Source: Syntrophomonadaceae bacterium
Lineage (GTDB): Bacteria; Bacillota; Syntrophomonadia; Syntrophomonadales; Syntrophomonadaceae
Direction: 5' to 3'
DNA length: 64,000 nucleotides
Assembly (NCBI GenBank): GCA_012729835.1
Contig: JAAYCK010000028.1
Coordinates: 1 to 64,000 of the forward strand
This document shows, in pieces, positions 10,147-19,914 of the stretch; the first letter of the stretch is position 1; every line of letters starts with the position of its first letter. The notes below the pieces were generated by a model. It was not told where the DNA came from. It saw only the letters and a list, made by a program, of their open reading frames with translations, and did no database searches. A program made the position numbers and the translations under genes.

Positions 10147-10422
10147 CTAACCCATCCTGTTTTTCTTTTCCTCTTCCATTTTCTTGATCAGTTCGTCATA
10201 GTCTTCCTGAAGTTTGTTAAGTTCATCAGCCAGGTTCAGAGCTGTAAGAACTGCAATTTTGGTCGAAGATAGATTAGGATTCCTTTTTTGAAACATTTTC
10301 ATACGCCGGTCGACATAGGTAGCCAGCATATCGATGTAGTCCGGGTTCTCTTCTCCCCTTACTACATATTCTTCGTTAAAAATCTCGACGGTAACCTTGG
10401 TAATTTTATTTTTATCTTCCAT
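10147..10422 (-). CDS. zapA: Cell division protein ZapA
   Basis: 91-aa ZapA, which bundles FtsZ filaments at the division ring. The N-terminal globular part has KVTVEIFNEEYVVRG, then a linker through DMLATYVDRRM, and a long C-terminal helix (AVLTALNLADELNKLQEDY) that forms the dimer coiled coil. The length and pattern match Firmicute ZapA. It is the first gene of a zapA-polX pair; in many Firmicutes it sits near pheST, as here. The upstream 200 nt hold no other gene. Confidence 0.93.
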   Translation of the reverse strand: MEDKNKITKVTVEIFNEEYVVRGEENPDYIDMLATYVDRRMKMFQKRNPNLSSTKIAVLTALNLADELNKLQEDYDELIKKMEEEKKNRMG

Positions 10423-10568
10423 ACAGGCTCCCCCTCATGATGGTGTGATAAACTATTTCGCTATAAATCTTCCTTTTCCTTCAAAAATATTAGGAGGGGA
10501 CATATTTAAAGACTATATGCTTTCACTGCGGGCTATTTTATTAAGATCAACTCTCTTCCCATCGACAA

Positions 10569-10601
10569 GAAATCCGAATGGCTAAGAACCATTCGGATTT
10601 C
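10569..10601 (-). terminator. 13-bp hairpin after the histidine kinase gene
   Basis: GAAATCCGAATGG and its perfect complement flank a 7-nt loop, 20 nt past the kinase stop. Only a short U tract (UUGUC) follows, so termination may be partial. The rest of 10423-10620 shows no gene; it must hold the zapA promoter. Confidence 0.65.
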
Positions 10602-10620
10602 GAACTCCTATGTGCTATTA

Positions 10621-12378
10621 TTAAAGCCGTGGGATGGTGAAGTAGAAGGTAGATCCTTCACCTACCTTACTGTCTACGCCGACTTCTCCTCCGTGATTTT
10701 CCACCAGGTGCTTTGCAATAGATAGCCCCAATCCGGTGCCGCCCGTCTTGCGGGAACGAGTCTTATCAACCCGGTAAAAGCGCTCGAAGATCCGCTTGAT
10801 ATCACTCTCGGGAATGCCCTCTCCCTGGTCCTGGACACTTATTTTAACGCCAGTCTCATTTTCATTTAATTCTACCCGGATAGGCTTATTATCCACATTA
10901 TAGGCAATGGCGTTTTTCGTCAAATTGATCAGTACCTGGACAATTGAATCCCTATCCACTTTAATCATTACTGGTTGTTCAGGGAGGAAGGTTTCTATCT
11001 TTAATCCTCGCTTCTCATTTCTCTTCAAAGCTACGCGGACTACTTCGTTGACCAGATCCCTGGCATCAACTTCAACAAGATTCAATTCCGGGGTCCCCGT
11101 TTCCAAATTAGAGAGCTTGATCAAGCTGTCGATCAAGCGCCTCAGCCGCTGTGCTTCACCATAAATAATTGAGGAGAATTCATGTACATGTTCATTCTCA
11201 CTCTGCTCGGCCAACAAGGTTTCTGCAAATCCGCTGATATTGGCTACCGGTGTTTTTAATTCATGCGATATATTAGCAATGAAGTCCTTGCGAACCTGTT
11301 CCAGTCGTTTTAACTCGCTAATATCATTGAATACCATAAGCACCCCAGCCGGGACAAATCCTTCGGTTTCTGATATGGGAACCGCATGCACCTCAATGAT
11401 TTTGCCACCAAGGTCATTCAAAATCAATTCCCCTTTGTATGGGGAGCCGTCCTTGCGTACCTGGTCGATTATGTTCAGCAAATCATAATTGGCAACTGCC
11501 TCGAAATGTTTGCGGCCTATGATCCGCTTGTCACTGCCCAGCACTCTCATGGCGACCGGATTAGCATAGGTTACCCGACCATCGGCCGCCACCATAAATA
11601 TGCCATTAACGGTATTGTCCAGCACCATCTCCAGCCGATTCTTTACTGTAGATATCTCCTGTATATTGGCGTCCAGCCTGGATGCCATCTCATTTACCGC
11701 AGTAGACAAAGTCCCTAGTTCATCTTCATAATCCCACAAGACCCTGCGTTTCAGGTTGCCGCCTGCCATATCCTGTACTGCTTCGGTTATAGTAGTCAGT
11801 GGGCGTGAGAAGCGGTCAGCCAGACGCACACTGATTATGGCAGTCAGGGCACCGCCCAGAAGAAGGGCCAAAAGGAATAGATACAAGGATTGTCGATACA
11901 TGGTCTCGATCTCGGTTAGAGGCTGGGCCAATCTCACAACTCCATCAATGCTTGCACTCTTAAATGGCACTGCCACATACAGGGTCTTGGCCATGGCTGT
12001 GTTACTGAAGCGAGTCTCGATCCCGGTTTGCCCTTTTAGCGCCTGAAATATCTCGGGACGGTCTTGGTGATTGCCCAGCGTGTTCGGAGCAAACTCGGAG
12101 TCGGCCAATACTTTACCGCTTGAGTCGATTATTGTTACCCGGGTATTGGAATCCTCCGCCGTCAGTTTAGCCAGACTGGTTAAGTAATTATTATGCTGAC
12201 CCTGATTCAGAGCAATACTTTCTGCGATCAGTTTTCCATCAAGCTGCATGCTGGCTTTGATATTATCGAACAGATAAGCCCGTAGACCAAATGTCATCAA
12301 TAAACCGATAAATACGAGTACTATAAAGATCACCAGTAAATATGTTCCGGTCAAGCGCCGGCGAAAAGAACTAAGCAT
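10621..12378 (-). CDS. phoR: Sensor histidine kinase, PhoR/PnpS type
   Basis: 585-aa membrane kinase that would phosphorylate the adjacent response regulator. Membrane helices at about 9-30 and 165-186 bracket an extracytoplasmic sensor domain. Then come HAMP (about 187-240), PAS (about 250-345, ending AGVLMVFNDISELKRL), the HisKA phospho-acceptor FIANISHELKTPVANI near 370, and HATPase motifs NAIAYN, DQGEGIP, ERFYR and TGGTGLGLSIAKH. This layout is that of Firmicute PhoR, but phosphate specificity is inferred. The start overlaps the regulator stop by 8 nt, so the pair is cotranscribed. No pst or phoU genes are in the window. Confidence 0.9.
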   Translation of the reverse strand: MLSSFRRRLTGTYLLVIFIVLVFIGLLMTFGLRAYLFDNIKASMQLDGKLIAESIALNQGQHNNYLTSLAKLTAEDSNTRVTIIDSSGKVLADSEFAPNTLGNHQDRPEIFQALKGQTGIETRFSNTAMAKTLYVAVPFKSASIDGVVRLAQPLTEIETMYRQSLYLFLLALLLGGALTAIISVRLADRFSRPLTTITEAVQDMAGGNLKRRVLWDYEDELGTLSTAVNEMASRLDANIQEISTVKNRLEMVLDNTVNGIFMVAADGRVTYANPVAMRVLGSDKRIIGRKHFEAVANYDLLNIIDQVRKDGSPYKGELILNDLGGKIIEVHAVPISETEGFVPAGVLMVFNDISELKRLEQVRKDFIANISHELKTPVANISGFAETLLAEQSENEHVHEFSSIIYGEAQRLRRLIDSLIKLSNLETGTPELNLVEVDARDLVNEVVRVALKRNEKRGLKIETFLPEQPVMIKVDRDSIVQVLINLTKNAIAYNVDNKPIRVELNENETGVKISVQDQGEGIPESDIKRIFERFYRVDKTRSRKTGGTGLGLSIAKHLVENHGGEVGVDSKVGEGSTFYFTIPRL

Positions 12379-13075
12379 TGCTGCCCTCCTCGAATTTGTA
12401 ACCCAGCCCGCGTACTGTTTTAATATATCGGGGGTTCTTTGAATCTTCTTCGATTTTGTCCCGGAGTTTACTGATATGGACGTCTAACACCCTGGTATTG
12501 GCACTATCGGAAAAGTTCCATATTACCTCCAGGAGGTAGTCCCTTTTTAAAACCCGGCCATTATTACGTAATAAAAGACTAAGCAATTCAAATTCCTTAA
12601 GGGTCAGATCCAGCAGCTTCTCCTTATAGTAAATTTGATAGCTGTCCGGTCGTAAAACAAAGCTGCCCACGGCGATCTCGCGTTCCTGGCCTTCCCTTTC
12701 CGGCGTTTCCCTCCCCCGGCGCAGGACCGCTTTGACCCTGGCGCATAGCTCCCGCACACTGAACGGTTTAGTTACGTAATCATCAGCTCCCAGTTCCAGG
12801 CCTACTATTTTGTCCACCTCTTCATCACGGGCAGTAAGCATAATGACCGGCGTACTTATTCTATCTGAACGCAATCGTCGGCAAACCTCCAGCCCGTCCT
12901 TGCCTGGCAGCATCAAGTCCAAGATAATCAAATCAGGGTTTTCTTCCTTAACCAATCGCAAAGCCTGATCGCCGTCATAGGCAGGTAGCGTTACAAAACC
13001 CTCCTTATTGAGGTTGTAACTTATCAGCCGGACTAGTGATTCTTCATCATCTACCACCAGTATCTTTCCTTGCAT
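12371..13075 (-). CDS. phoP: OmpR/PhoB-family response regulator
   Basis: 234-aa DNA-binding regulator. The receiver domain has the acidic pair DDEE near 9-12, phospho-acceptor D in LIILDLMLPGKDG near 53, T in MLTARDE and K in ADDYVTKPFS. The C-terminal winged helix has LLDLTLKEFELLSLL, RVLDVHISKLRDKIE and YIKTVRGLGYKFE. Family features and the overlapping PhoR-like kinase support a PhoP-type role; WalR or ResD-type roles cannot be excluded from sequence. It is the first gene of the operon; the 165 nt upstream show nothing else. Confidence 0.92.
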   Translation of the reverse strand: MQGKILVVDDEESLVRLISYNLNKEGFVTLPAYDGDQALRLVKEENPDLIILDLMLPGKDGLEVCRRLRSDRISTPVIMLTARDEEVDKIVGLELGADDYVTKPFSVRELCARVKAVLRRGRETPEREGQEREIAVGSFVLRPDSYQIYYKEKLLDLTLKEFELLSLLLRNNGRVLKRDYLLEVIWNFSDSANTRVLDVHISKLRDKIEEDSKNPRYIKTVRGLGYKFEEGSNA

Positions 13076-13240
13076 CTGGTTCTCCTTGTTTCATTTGTTC
13101 ACTAGTTCTATCGTATACTTTTGTTTCTCAATATAAAAGCTGCTAAGGCTGATTTTTACAATCGCTTAAGGAATAATTTACACAAGCTGAAACAGCTGAT
13201 CCTATCGCGGGAATATTGAATATGCCATTTAGTAAGCCGT

Positions 13241-14914
13241 TCACACCTTAAAGCAGCTTCCCCCCATGAATTCGCGCAGTATTGAATTCTGATGTACAGC
13301 TATGCCGTCTACCGGTCTGAAGTAACTCAGAAACTTAAGCAAACGTCTGGCCTCAACATGCTCCGGGTGAGATTGATCGATCTCTTTTAACAAAGGCTCT
13401 GCCAGTGGCTTCAATACTGCCAGTTCGTAAACCAGCGAAGAATTGAACATCACATCCGCCTTCTCCTGAAAAGGAAAGATGTTCTTCTCCTCTCCCCTTC
13501 TTACTGAAGGCCATCTTCTCAACGTATCCAGAGCACCGTAGCTGCGGGTGCGAGCATCCCGCACTATACGCCGTATGAGGCGGCTATCAGTCGTCGGTAT
13601 GCGGTTAGAATAATCTATATTTATCTGAGTAATGGCACTGATATAGATCTTGAACTTTTGCTGCTGCGGTATGCTGGCAGTCAAGCGGTCATTGAGCCCA
13701 TGAATGCCTTCTATAATGATAGGTTCCCCCGCGGGAACCCGCATGGGCACTCCAATGGGATCGCAGCATCCATTGCGGAAATTATAGACCGGTATCTCGA
13801 CATTATCGCCGGCAATCAAACCAACCAGATCATTATTGAATTTATCCAATTTTAGAGCTTCCAAGGCTTCGAAGTCAAATTCCCCGGTTTCGTCGCGGGG
13901 AGTAAGCTCCCGGTCAATAAAATAGTTATCCAGGGATACTGAAACCGGCCGGCGTCCATTAACCCTCAACTGGATCAGCAAACGCTGGGCAAAGGTGGTC
14001 TTGCCGGAGGAAGATGGTCCGGCGATTAGAACCAGTCTTATGCGGGGATCGGCACAGATCATATCAGCAATAGAAGCGATCTTCTTTTCATGCAGAGCCT
14101 CATTGATACGGATCATATCGTTAATGTCACCGAATTCGATCATATCATTTAAGGCAGCTACATGGGGGACCTCCAGCATCTCCGCCCATTCCCGGGCTTC
14201 TTTATATACCTGCACCAGCTTACTCGGTTCGTGGTACGGTTTCATTATCTCCGGTTCTGTCTTATCCGGGGTCTGCAGAACCAACCCCGCCGGTGTACCA
14301 AACAGGTCAAAGCTGCTGAGAAGGCCGGTATGAGTGACCATGAACCCATAGAAATATTCATAAAAACCATCCAGTTCACTCATATGGACATGGTCCTTAT
14401 CCCGGAACTCAAAGAGCTTCACCTTATCGAGCTGCCCTTGTCTGGAAAAAATATCCCGGGCTTCTTCCTTGGTGACTACGCTTTTTTTGATCGGCAAATC
14501 CATATGGACCAGTTCCCTCATGCGCCTGGCTATCTTAGGTATCTCCTCCTGCTGGCAGGACTGGTGCAGAAATTCGCAGAGAAAACCGTTATTTATGCTG
14601 TGCTTTATTACCAGGATACGTTCAGGGAATAGATCGCGACAGGCTTTTATCATAAGAAAAGAAATACTGCGGCGATAGATTCGCATTCCCGCTTCACTAG
14701 AAAGGTCTATCAATTCTATTTCGCAGGGGCTGACAAACACGTGATGCAAATCTTTGAGTTCGTTTTCGATAATTATTGCCACAACTTTATGTTGGGGAAC
14801 TGGATCGAGGCCAGCAACCAGTTCATCAGCTGTGCTGGCAACGGGGACGGTGTAGCTGCCCCACCCCTTAACGGAGATCTCTATCATAATTTTTTCAAGC
14901 GGTGATGTCGACAA
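13241..14914 (-). CDS. TGS/editing-like domain fused to uridine kinase family P-loop kinase
   Basis: A Firmicute kinase of about 557 aa with an N-terminal half resembling the TGS and second additional domain of threonyl-tRNA synthetase, and a C-terminal uridine kinase (Udk/PRK) domain. The P-loop is LIAGPSSSGKTTFAQRL, with SVSLDNYFIDRELTPRDE and IIIEGIHGLND typical of uridine kinases. The likely start is TTG at 14914, 8 nt after AAGGGGG; ATG at 14887 begins the conserved part (MIEISVKGWG) but lacks a ribosome site. The in-frame extension to 14974 is unsupported. The kinase family is clear; substrate and the role of the synthetase-like half are unknown. Confidence 0.85.
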   Translation of the reverse strand: MSTSPLEKIMIEISVKGWGSYTVPVASTADELVAGLDPVPQHKVVAIIIENELKDLHHVFVSPCEIELIDLSSEAGMRIYRRSISFLMIKACRDLFPERILVIKHSINNGFLCEFLHQSCQQEEIPKIARRMRELVHMDLPIKKSVVTKEEARDIFSRQGQLDKVKLFEFRDKDHVHMSELDGFYEYFYGFMVTHTGLLSSFDLFGTPAGLVLQTPDKTEPEIMKPYHEPSKLVQVYKEAREWAEMLEVPHVAALNDMIEFGDINDMIRINEALHEKKIASIADMICADPRIRLVLIAGPSSSGKTTFAQRLLIQLRVNGRRPVSVSLDNYFIDRELTPRDETGEFDFEALEALKLDKFNNDLVGLIAGDNVEIPVYNFRNGCCDPIGVPMRVPAGEPIIIEGIHGLNDRLTASIPQQQKFKIYISAITQINIDYSNRIPTTDSRLIRRIVRDARTRSYGALDTLRRWPSVRRGEEKNIFPFQEKADVMFNSSLVYELAVLKPLAEPLLKEIDQSHPEHVEARRLLKFLSYFRPVDGIAVHQNSILREFMGGSCFKV

Positions 14915-15007
14915 AAATATAACCCCCTTCAAACTGCCTAGTATATTATACAATAATAGGTATGAAAGGGGCATGGTTTTAAGATCCGAATATATAGCCG
15001 ATGCAGC

Positions 15008-17065
15008 TTAGCGCCTGGAAGCCTCAAGCTTGGTCTCCAGGTTCTTTTGTATATTCGCCATACTTTCATTTATCTCATTATCGGTCAAGGTCCGGTCGAA
15101 AGCCTGGAACAGGAAGCGAAGCGCCATACTTTTATATCCCGCGGGGACCTGTTCTCCAGTATAGAGATCAAAGACCACAACCCGGCGCAGATACTCGCTT
15201 CCAGCCTCTTTAATAACCGAAAGTACTTCAGATGCCTGGCGGGGAGCCTCGACCAATATTGCCATATCCCTTTCCACTGCTGGATAACGGGTTATCTCCT
15301 GCATCATTACCTGCCCTTGGCTACATGCAAATAAGGCCTCGACATCCAGTTCCATGGCACAGCAGCGTGGCTTTATCTCGTAGTTCTGCAGAACTGTAGG
15401 ATGCACTTCACCAATAACACCGAGAAATGTATCACCTGATAGGATTCTGGCGGTGCGGCCCGGGTGATATGATTCATTCTGTACCGGTTCAAAACTGTAA
15501 TCAATAATATTAATCTGCCTAAACAGGTCCTCCGCTACCCCTTTTAGATAATAGAAATCATAATTGACCTTGTTATGCAACCAATTTATCTCGTTAGTAC
15601 CGGTTATTATGGCTCCTAATCTCATGTTCTCCTGGGGCAGGCTTCCTTCCGATGGATAGAAGACCGCTCCCATTTCAAAAAATGCTAGATTCTCGTTTTT
15701 GCGAGCCAGATTGGTAGCCGCTGTGCCAAGTAATCCAGGCAGCAGTGTAGTACGCATAATGCCCTGTTCCTCAGATAACGGGTTAGCTACCACCACAGCT
15801 TTCCGTTCATGCGCCTCCGATGGTATTCTAAGATTGTCCAAATGGGCAGGATTGATGAAGCTGTAAGTAACGATTTCGTTCAGGTTCTTGGCCATCTCGA
15901 CGCGCACCCGATCGCGGAACTTCTGTACCGCGTTGAGCCCGCCCTGGGTAGTATTGCCTAGCGGAAGGACTGCTTCGATTTTGTCATAGCCATATAGTCT
16001 GGCTACTTCTTCTATAAGGTCTACTTCCATAGTGATGTCAGGCCGATAAGATGGCGCCTCCACCTTTAATACTCCGTCAATTTCCTCAATCGGGAAAGTC
16101 AGACTCTCCAGATATGATTTGATATCATCTGTTCCTATTTGAGTACCCAGCAATAGATTAACCCGATCCGGCCGTAATGTTATCACCCGGTTGGGTTCCG
16201 GAGCCGGATAAGCATCACATATGCCGCCTACTAGTTCACCGTCAGCCAGATCCTGCATTAACGCGGCAGCTCGGTCTAATGCATAGATGACTCCGTTGAT
16301 ATCGCTACCCTTCTCGAAACGCTGCGAAGAATCAGTCCGAAGCGCCAATCGCCGTGAAGTTCGACGGATATTAGGGCCGAGAAACCAGGCGGACTCTATC
16401 AGAACATCGCGGGTATTGGTCTTGATCTCAGTGTTGAACCCGCCCATAACACCAGCCAGTGCTATAGCCTGCTGGCTGTCGGTTATTACCAGCATCTCAT
16501 TATCCAGGGTACGTTCGCTCTCGTCCAGGGTGACAAATTTCTCCCCTGCACGAGCCCGGCGGACCACTATTTTTTTGTTTTCACCCTGCAGCAGGTGATA
16601 ATCGAAGGCGTGCAAAGGCTGATTGGTCTCCAGCATCACATAGTTGGTTATATCAACAATATTGTTGATAGGCCTGATCCCGGAATTGATCAAGGCCTTC
16701 TGCATCCAGTCGGGAGATTCCCTGATGACTACATTCTTGACCAGCCGGGCAGCATAACGGCGACAAAGGTCTGCGTCAGCCAGTTCCACGGCTATATAGT
16801 CCTCGATCTTCTCTCCATTCTCCTTCAGGGCCACCGGCGCCTTTCTAATGGCATTTCCGTTTAAAGCTGCTATCTCCCGGGCCAGATTGATCATGCCCAG
16901 ACAATCCCCGCGATTAGGAGTGAGATCGAGATCCATTATATAATCGTCGCCCTCTGCTTCTACGCCTTCAATGGCTATGCCAGCCATGGTCAGGCGGTGA
17001 GCCAGCTCCTCCGGTGTCCAATCGTAATCAACATATTCTTTTAACCAGTTTAAAGATACTCCCAT
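15008..17065 (-). CDS. pheT: Phenylalanyl-tRNA synthetase beta subunit, short form
   Basis: Beta chain of the (alpha-beta)2 PheRS, which edits mischarged Tyr and helps bind tRNA-Phe. 685 aa, against about 800 in most bacteria. The N-terminus (VSLNWLKEYVDYDWTPEELA, then MAGIAIEGVEAEGDDY) runs straight into LDLTPNRGDCLGMINLAREIA, so the EMAP/OB-fold tRNA-binding domain of about 110 residues that usually lies between them is missing. The B3/B4 editing region (VMLETNQPLHAFDYHLL), B5 and the catalytic-like core follow. The C-terminal ferredoxin-fold anticodon-binding domain is present (ITRYPAVERDMAILV). It is downstream of pheS with an 11-nt gap, under the T-box. Confidence 0.95.
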   Translation of the reverse strand: MGVSLNWLKEYVDYDWTPEELAHRLTMAGIAIEGVEAEGDDYIMDLDLTPNRGDCLGMINLAREIAALNGNAIRKAPVALKENGEKIEDYIAVELADADLCRRYAARLVKNVVIRESPDWMQKALINSGIRPINNIVDITNYVMLETNQPLHAFDYHLLQGENKKIVVRRARAGEKFVTLDESERTLDNEMLVITDSQQAIALAGVMGGFNTEIKTNTRDVLIESAWFLGPNIRRTSRRLALRTDSSQRFEKGSDINGVIYALDRAAALMQDLADGELVGGICDAYPAPEPNRVITLRPDRVNLLLGTQIGTDDIKSYLESLTFPIEEIDGVLKVEAPSYRPDITMEVDLIEEVARLYGYDKIEAVLPLGNTTQGGLNAVQKFRDRVRVEMAKNLNEIVTYSFINPAHLDNLRIPSEAHERKAVVVANPLSEEQGIMRTTLLPGLLGTAATNLARKNENLAFFEMGAVFYPSEGSLPQENMRLGAIITGTNEINWLHNKVNYDFYYLKGVAEDLFRQINIIDYSFEPVQNESYHPGRTARILSGDTFLGVIGEVHPTVLQNYEIKPRCCAMELDVEALFACSQGQVMMQEITRYPAVERDMAILVEAPRQASEVLSVIKEAGSEYLRRVVVFDLYTGEQVPAGYKSMALRFLFQAFDRTLTDNEINESMANIQKNLETKLEASRR

Positions 17066-17076
17066 ATTAACACCCC

Positions 17077-18099
17077 TTAGAATTGTTGCAGGAATCTGCG
17101 GTCATTATCGAAAAAGAGCCTGAGATCATTTACCCCGTATTTCAACATAGCGATTCTCTCTATCCCCATACCAAAAGCAAAACCAGTCACTTCTTCAGGG
17201 TCATAACCGCCATAACGCAGAACATTAGGATTGACCATGCCGGCCCCCAATATCTCCAACCAACCTGTGTGCGAGCAAACACGGCATCCCGCTCCTTTGC
17301 ACATTACACAAGAGATATCCATTTCAGCGCTGGGTTCAGTAAAAGGAAAGAAGCTGGGCCGATATCTCACCCGCAGATCATCACCAAAAATACGACGGGC
17401 AAAAGTCATCAGGGTGCCCTTGAGGTTGCCGAAGCTTATGTTACGATCCACCAGAAGGCCCTCTACCTGCTGGAACATAGGGGAATGAGTAGCATCGTCA
17501 TCGCGGCGGTACACCTTGCCGGGGACGATGATCTTTACCGGCAGTTCCGGAGCCATCTTCTCCATAACTCTTACCTGACAGGGCGAGGTATGGGTCCTGA
17601 GCAGAATCTCCTCCGTTATATAGAAGGAATCCTGCATGTCACGGGCCGGGTGATCCTTTGGTATATTTAATGCTTCGAAATTATAGTAATCAGATTCGAT
17701 TTCCGGCCCTTCAGCAACTGAAAAACCCATCCCCATGAAGATTTCGCGTATCTCTTCCATAACCAAAGTCAATGGGTGCTTTCCTCCGTTAGCCAGAGGC
17801 AGGCCGGGCAAAGTCACATCAATCGTCTCCTGCTCCAACCTGGTCAATAGTTCACGTGACTTCAGTTCCTCGCTTTTGTTATTGATGGCCAGTTCCAGTT
17901 CTTCCTTGACCTCGTTGGCGACTCTCCCGAATTCAGCCCGTTCTTCCTGAGTGAGGTCCTTGAGTCCACGCAAGAGACCGGTGATCTCACCCTTACGCCC
18001 CAGGATCCTGACCTTCAATTCGTTCAATTCAGCCATGCTGGCTATCTCAACCAGCTTGCTATCGACCTCTTTCTTGATTCCATGCAGGCGTTCCAGCAT
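17077..18099 (-). CDS. pheS: Phenylalanyl-tRNA synthetase alpha subunit
   Basis: Catalytic alpha subunit of PheRS (340 aa, normal length). An N-terminal coiled coil (about 1-85) is followed by the class II core: motif 1 around [19 protein letters not shown], motif 2 [20 protein letters not shown], and motif 3 [17 protein letters not shown] near 310. Four cysteines in [18 protein letters not shown] form a knuckle near 265-280, common in Firmicute and Thermus-type PheS. The ATG is at 18099; the T-box terminator lies immediately upstream, so pheST is controlled by tRNA-Phe charging. Confidence 0.97.
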   Translation of the reverse strand: MLERLHGIKKEVDSKLVEIASMAELNELKVRILGRKGEITGLLRGLKDLTQEERAEFGRVANEVKEELELAINNKSEELKSRELLTRLEQETIDVTLPGLPLANGGKHPLTLVMEEIREIFMGMGFSVAEGPEIESDYYNFEALNIPKDHPARDMQDSFYITEEILLRTHTSPCQVRVMEKMAPELPVKIIVPGKVYRRDDDATHSPMFQQVEGLLVDRNISFGNLKGTLMTFARRIFGDDLRVRYRPSFFPFTEPSAEMDISCVMCKGAGCRVCSHTGWLEILGAGMVNPNVLRYGGYDPEEVTGFAFGMGIERIAMLKYGVNDLRLFFDNDRRFLQQF

Positions 18100-18119
18100 T
18101 CTTACCCATCCTTCCTGGC

Positions 18120-18372
18120 AGAAAAAATAAAAACCTTCATCCCGAGGGACGAAAGCTAATCTGCATTCCGCGGTACCACCCTAATTAATCAGGTAAACCC
18201 TGATTCAACTCTTTGCCATTAACGGTGGCAAACCGGCAGGATCTACTGTTATTTCAATCCCCTGCTCCCAGGTGAATTCACTTCAACCTTCACCCTGGTC
18301 GTGCTTTCAGCCTATGGCACCGACCTCCCTGTTAAGGCTACCTGGTAAGCTACTTGTCCTGATCATCGCTTT
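18120..18372 (-). promoter_or_regulatory. T-box riboswitch, Phe specifier, upstream of pheST
   Basis: The minus-strand leader carries the canonical T-box AGGGTGGTACCGCGG at 18182-18168, a stem I start GATGATCAGGACAAGTAGC near 18365, and a specifier region TGAATTCACC where the triplet UUC (Phe) is at 18276-18274, before the GGGAGCAGGG element. The intrinsic terminator is at 18155-18134 (CTTTCGTCCC with GGGATGAAGG) followed by a U-rich run to 18122. Uncharged tRNA-Phe should pair with UUC and the T-box and allow readthrough into pheS. A -10 like TATACT lies at 18383-18378; no convincing -35 was seen. Confidence 0.96.
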
Positions 18373-18412
18373 TCATAAGTATATTAATATTTTAAGGGTA
18401 ATTTCTTCGTAT

Positions 18413-18438
18413 AAAAAAATCAAGCCCTCCGGCCTGAA
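18413..18438 (-). terminator. Intrinsic terminator after the methyltransferase gene
   Basis: TCAGGCC and GGCTTGA pair around a short loop and are followed by seven T on the minus strand. It lies about 260 nt past the methyltransferase stop. I see no gene between 18439 and 18695. Confidence 0.7.
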
Positions 18439-18695
18439 ATTTTACATCTAATAGTTAATTATAGCTCGCACTAAGGTGTACGAGTTACCTGCAGTTTATA
18501 CTGCTCCACATGACAAGTTATTCTACTGAGTGATTAGCATCTTATAGAGAAGATAATAGATAATACATCCAGATCCTTCAAAGAGACGCCATAAACTTTC
18601 AGCCTGGCTCGTCATATATTAGGTCCATCCTTCCGTAATGATTGACCTCAAACAATAGTTATTATACCACAGCGGCATTATTAAGACAACCGTCC

Positions 18696-19475
18696 TCAAG
18701 ACCGCTGTCTCAATGCTTCCACTGCTATTATAGCACAGGCCATGGCTGCATTCAAAGAATCTACTCGGGGATTTAATGGTATTTTGAACTGATGATCACA
18801 GAGCTGTAGGATATCAGGCCCAATTCCCCGGCTTTCGTTTCCGACCACAATTATTCTAGCTCCTGTAAGATCCTGGTCAAATAACGTTTCATCCGCTGCA
18901 GGCGTGCTGCCCACTATCTGAAATCCATTCTCCTTGAACTCTTGGAGGGTCTCCAGGCTAACATCTTCCTTAACCGGCACATGGAATATCGCACCCATAG
19001 TGGCTCTTACTGCCTTAGGACAAAATGGGTCTACACAATTGGGAGTCAGTAAAACCCCCTCTACGGAGAATCCCCAGGCAGTTCTCATAATGGTCCCCAT
19101 GTTTCCCGGGTCTTGAATCTGGTCCAACAATAAGAGCATAGCGTTTGGTTTAAGCAAGGAGCTAATATCATATTCAGGTATACGGACAAGAGCAGCCACT
19201 CCTTGCGGAGTTTGAGTATCACATATCAGTCCCAGCAAACGTTCATCTACCAGATAACAATCGGCTCCATAGATGGCTTCTGCCAGTAGTTGGTCAGATT
19301 CAAGCGATGCACGAGTTAAGAATACCTGCTCCAGGACAGACGGTCCAATCAGTGCCTCCCGGAGCATCTTGTGGCCTTCAATGAGATACCGTCCTTCTTT
19401 CTGACGGTACTTTTTCTGTTTCAAGCGAATGGCTTGCTTTATGGCCATATTATCTCTTGATGTTATCTCTTTCAT
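18696..19475 (-). CDS. SpoU/TrmH-family RNA 2'-O-methyltransferase
   Basis: 259-aa SPOUT methyltransferase that would 2'-O-methylate a ribose in rRNA or tRNA with SAM. The N-terminal L30e-like substrate-binding part has LKQKKYRQKEGRYLIEGHK. The C-terminal trefoil knot has motif 1 LLDQIQDPGNMGTIMRTAWG, motif 2 IIVVGNESRGIGPDI and motif 3 IPLNPRVDSLNAAMACAII. This gene commonly sits beside pheST or rplT in Firmicutes, as here. The exact target nucleotide cannot be told from sequence. Confidence 0.92.
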   Translation of the reverse strand: MKEITSRDNMAIKQAIRLKQKKYRQKEGRYLIEGHKMLREALIGPSVLEQVFLTRASLESDQLLAEAIYGADCYLVDERLLGLICDTQTPQGVAALVRIPEYDISSLLKPNAMLLLLDQIQDPGNMGTIMRTAWGFSVEGVLLTPNCVDPFCPKAVRATMGAIFHVPVKEDVSLETLQEFKENGFQIVGSTPAADETLFDQDLTGARIIVVGNESRGIGPDILQLCDHQFKIPLNPRVDSLNAAMACAIIAVEALRQRS

Positions 19476-19497
19476 TTATAACCCCTGAAAATAAAAT

Positions 19498-19523
19498 AAA
19501 AGTATGACCGAAGGTCATACTTT
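19498..19523. terminator. Terminator after rplT
   Basis: AAAGTATGACC and its complement GGTCATACTTT form an 11-bp stem with a GAA loop, with A/T runs on both sides. It lies 15 nt past the rplT stop and ends the infC-rpmI-rplT transcript; it could also act in the other direction. Confidence 0.85.
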
Positions 19524-19537
19524 TGATTTTTCTTATC

Positions 19538-19891
19538 TTAGCAATTTTTCTTAGCCAATTCTGCCAGCTGGGTAAAACCGCTAGGATCGGTAATAGCCAA
19601 TTCGGATAAGAGCTTACGGTTAATATCCACCCCGGCTACCTTAAGCCCATGCATCATACGGCTATAGGAAATACCATTGTTGCGGGCTGCGGCATTGATG
19701 CGGGCGATCCATAATTTCCGGTAGTCTCTTTTCTTCAGTCGGCGATGGATGTAAGCATAATTGCCTGATTTCATGACCTGTTGATTGGCTACGCGATACA
19801 GTTTTGATTTACTGCCTCGATAACCCTTGGCCAGCTTCAATATCTTCTTGTGTCTTCTATGCGTAGTTACACCACGTTTAACTCTCGGCAT
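19538..19891 (-). CDS. rplT: 50S ribosomal protein L20
   Basis: 117-aa L20, an early 23S rRNA-binding assembly protein of the large subunit. The N-terminus [20 protein letters not shown] is the classic basic extension; [20 protein letters not shown] is in the globular part. It is last in infC-rpmI-rplT. In Firmicutes L20 represses this operon by binding the leader, which fits the attenuator found upstream of infC. Confidence 0.98.
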   Translation of the reverse strand: MPRVKRGVTTHRRHKKILKLAKGYRGSKSKLYRVANQQVMKSGNYAYIHRRLKKRDYRKLWIARINAAARNNGISYSRMMHGLKVAGVDINRKLLSELAITDPSGFTQLAELAKKNC

Positions 19892-19914
19892 AAGTAATTA
19901 CCTCCTGTGTGTGC

